Shown: positions 5,420 through 6,005 of the stretch, in pieces | How the letters are laid out: the number at the start of each line of letters is the position of its first letter | Position numbering within the stretch: position 1 is the stretch's first letter | Source: CAZQYB01 sp964582985 | GTDB taxonomy: Bacteria; Planctomycetota; Phycisphaerae; Sedimentisphaerales; Anaerobacaceae | DNA: 6,005 nucleotides | Assembly: GCA_964582985.1 (NCBI GenBank) | Contig: CAZOUM010000104.1 | Span: 1 to 6,005, forward strand | Reading direction: 5' to 3' | Notes under the pieces: generated by a model | Told to the model about the DNA's origin: nothing | What the model saw: the letters and a program-made list of their open reading frames with translations, nothing else | The model's database searches: none | Position numbers and translations under genes: made by a program

Positions 5420-5482
5420 TTTTTCCATTTTCCGCAGCAATTTTGCATTTTGCTCTTTAATCTTCGATTTTCGCCCCTCTTT
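5420..5482. repeat. Degenerate heptad tract, about 9 units
   Basis: In a 7-bp frame: TTTTTCC, ATTTTCC, GCAGCAA, TTTTGCA, TTTTGCT, CTTTAAT, CTTCGAT, TTTCGCC, CCTCTTT. Neighbouring units are similar in pairs, but the overall pattern is loose and T-richness helps it. Confidence 0.4.
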
Positions 5483-5504
5483 TGGTCGGCTTCACAAAAG
5501 GGGC
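5473..5504. other. Hairpin (10-bp stem with 2-nt bulge)
   Basis: GCCCC-TC-TTTTG (5473-5484) pairs with CAAAAGGGGC (5495-5504), leaving TC unpaired, around a 10-nt loop. It is the first of three hairpins within about 115 bp. Confidence 0.5.
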
Positions 5505-5525
5505 ATTCTCACATGACCCGGTGGA

Positions 5526-5558
5526 CAAGGCGAGCTTCTGTGGAAAAAGCTCGCTTTT
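5526..5558 (+). terminator. Terminator-like hairpin without a plus-strand gene before it
   Basis: GCGAGCTT (5530-5537) pairs perfectly with AAGCTCGC (5547-5554) around a 9-nt loop, and TTTT follows (5555-5558). The stem can extend through G-U and A-U pairs with CAAG. The direction is plus, but the genes just upstream are on the minus strand. It therefore terminates either an unannotated small transcript or nothing. Confidence 0.5.
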
Positions 5559-5570
5559 GCAGCAGAGTTC

Positions 5571-5586
5571 GCTTGGTACACCAAGC
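5571..5586. other. Hairpin GCTTGG-TACA-CCAAGC
   Basis: A perfect 6-bp stem with a TACA loop, 12 bp after the terminator-like hairpin. Confidence 0.5.
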
Positions 5587-5606
5587 TGGCCAAAAACAAA
5601 ATCCGC

Positions 5607-5630
5607 GTTAATCCGCGCAATCTGCGATTA
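5607..5630. repeat. 24-nt direct repeat, copy 1
   Basis: This copy matches 5866-5889 at 22 of 24 positions. It begins GTTAATCCGCG and ends GCGATTA. The flanking AATCCGCG/AATCTGCG units are a common type of intergenic repeat. Confidence 0.75.
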
Positions 5631-5639
5631 AAAAATGCT

Positions 5640-5657
5640 AAATCTGTGAAATCTGTG
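5640..5657. repeat. 18-bp inverted repeat, left arm
   Basis: AAATCTGTGAAATCTGTG is itself a tandem 9-mer. It is the exact reverse complement of 5827-5844. The arms bracket the promoter and leader ORF upstream of leuA. Confidence 0.85.
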
Positions 5658-5658
5658 G

Positions 5659-5687
5659 TTGCAAAACCTTCCCACCCCTGCTATAAT
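5659..5687 (+). promoter_or_regulatory. Sigma70-type promoter upstream of the leuA leader
   Basis: TTGCAA (5659-5664), an exact 17-bp spacer, then a perfect TATAAT (5682-5687). It is the best promoter in the window. The expected start of transcription, 7 nt after the -10, is A5695, which is the first base of the leader ORF's ATG. The leader would then be a leaderless transcript. Confidence 0.6.
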
Positions 5688-5694
5688 AATTCTT

Positions 5695-5778
5695 ATGGTG
5701 GCTAACCATCAAATCTGTTCTTCGCAGAAGGCCGTTCTCGGCCTGAGCGCCCTCCTTTTGCGCCGCAAGGCGCAATAA
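5695..5778 (+). CDS. Putative leucine-rich leader peptide of leuA
   Basis: A 27-codon ORF from ATG 5695 to TAA 5778. It starts MVANHQIC and ends VLGLSALLLRRKAQ. Leu occurs at codons 15, 17, 20, 21 and 22 (CTC, CTG, CTC, CTT, TTG), so five of the last 13 codons are Leu. Leu-run peptides ahead of leuA are the hallmark of ribosome-mediated attenuation, as in the enterobacterial leu leader and the actinobacterial leuA leaders. The ORF contains two tight hairpins: AGGCCG-TTCT-CGGCCT (5729-5744) and TTGCGCC-GCAA-GGCGCAA (5758-5775). The second overlaps the last Leu codon. No ribosome-binding site precedes the ATG, but the promoter predicts initiation at the A of ATG, so leaderless translation is required. 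The ORF is short enough to be a chance event. The Leu run, the promoter and the position before leuA together argue against that. Confidence 0.5.
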   Translation: MVANHQICSSQKAVLGLSALLLRRKAQ

Positions 5779-5826
5779 ACTTATCAACAAAAAACCCACA
5801 TAAATTTTGCTTTTAATCACGGATTA

Positions 5827-5844
5827 CACAGATTTCACAGATTT
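5827..5844. repeat. 18-bp inverted repeat, right arm
   Basis: Exact reverse complement of 5640-5657. It runs into a T7 tract (5842-5848). ACAGATTT within it, at 5828-5835 and again at 5837-5844, can also pair with AAATCTGT in the leader ORF (5711-5718). Confidence 0.85.
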
Positions 5845-5865
5845 TTTTGTTTGTGTTTAGTCGGT

Positions 5866-5889
5866 GTTAATCCGCGAAATCGGCGATTA
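5866..5889. repeat. 24-nt direct repeat, copy 2
   Basis: Same orientation as 5607-5630, with two mismatches. It lies inside the predicted leuA leader transcript. Confidence 0.75.
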
Positions 5890-5966
5890 GATAAATAAAT
5901 CGTGGCATTTTAGCCCTGCTTGGGGCATAATTAGCCGCAATTAGCTAAAAAAAAGGAGAAAAACAA

Positions 5967-6005
5967 ATGCCAAAAGAAAAAATCATAATATTCGACACAA
6001 CGTTA
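5967..6005 (+). CDS. leuA: 2-isopropylmalate synthase (LeuA-type), first 13 codons
   Basis: Only MPKEKIIIFDTTL is visible before the window ends. The 'I.IFDTTL' start is the first barrel strand of the DRE-TIM metallolyase family, in which the next residues are RDGEQ and the Asp of DTTLRD binds the metal. LeuA condenses acetyl-CoA with 2-oxoisovalerate, the first committed step of leucine biosynthesis. Homocitrate synthase and citramalate synthase share this opening, so the assignment leans partly on the leucine-rich leader ORF upstream. The start is firm: AAGGAG (5953-5958) lies 8 nt before the ATG. Confidence 0.75.
   Translation, partial: MPKEKIIIFDTTL

Larger units (their letters stand above)
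5036..5966. other. Long, largely non-coding spacer upstream of leuA
   Basis: About 0.93 kb between divergent genes. From left to right it holds a degenerate heptamer tract (5070-5139), A-tract DNA (5180-5227), a cluster of palindromes (5286-5330), a heptamer array (5350-5384), a looser heptad stretch (5420-5482), three hairpins (5473-5586), CCGCG/CTGTG repeats, a promoter and a leader ORF (5659-5778). An AT-rich leuA leader follows. The heptads, palindromes and leader elements are listed separately. Confidence 0.6.

Noticed and set aside
5638..5820. A minus-strand 60-codon reading frame opposite the leader ORF.
   Set aside because: It needs a GTG start with no SD, overlaps the promoter, hairpins and repeats, and resembles no family I know.
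5695..5966. A T-box riboswitch as the leuA regulator.
   Set aside because: I find no T-box consensus (AGGGTGGNACCGCG-like) and no specifier-loop architecture in the leader.

Overview
The window looks like a bacterial chromosome of middling GC with AT-rich spacers. I lean towards Planctomycetota (Phycisphaerae-like). The reasons are an HNH-AP2 endonuclease of a type I associate with those genomes, a lipoprotein glycoside hydrolase with a WWW motif, and spacers full of short-period (mostly 7-bp) tandem repeats. This assignment is inference and is not proven by any marker gene here.

Layout. The left edge (224 to 1, minus) holds the N-terminus of a secreted lipoprotein glycoside hydrolase resembling GH106 alpha-L-rhamnosidases. 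A 342-bp spacer with three short tandem arrays and a strong hairpin separates it from a plus-strand HNH-AP2 endonuclease (567-1154). That gene converges on a minus-strand pair, a small unknown protein (2103-1825) followed by a dCTP deaminase (1817-1230), seven bases apart. A 637-bp spacer without a credible gene follows. Next comes a minus-strand DUF6680-like membrane-anchored protein (3310-2741) with its own plausible promoter. Upstream of it lies a tight minus-strand pair of unknown genes: a protein with a lysine-rich middle segment (5035-4352) and a two-TM membrane protein (4347-3538). The last 0.9 kb is non-coding except for a short leader ORF and ends with the first 13 codons of a LeuA-type synthase (5967 onward, plus).

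Interpretation. The hydrolase and leuA look like ordinary chromosomal genes. The genes between them look accessory: an endonuclease, a nucleotide-pool enzyme and uncharacterised membrane proteins. A near-perfect 21-bp inverted repeat lies on either side of this accessory block (491-512 and 5106-5126). No transposase, integrase, tRNA or CRISPR array is visible.

The most interesting signal is upstream of leuA. A good sigma70-type promoter (TTGCAA, 17 bp, TATAAT) points at an unannotated 27-codon ORF whose C-terminal half reads VLGLSALLLRRKAQ. It has five Leu codons, three of them consecutive. The consecutive Leu codons are exactly complementary over 8 nt to the Shine-Dalgarno region of leuA. 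This fits a leucine-sensing leader peptide, possibly acting on translation. The second notable signal is that several spacers carry tandem heptamers of different sequence but the same 7-bp period.
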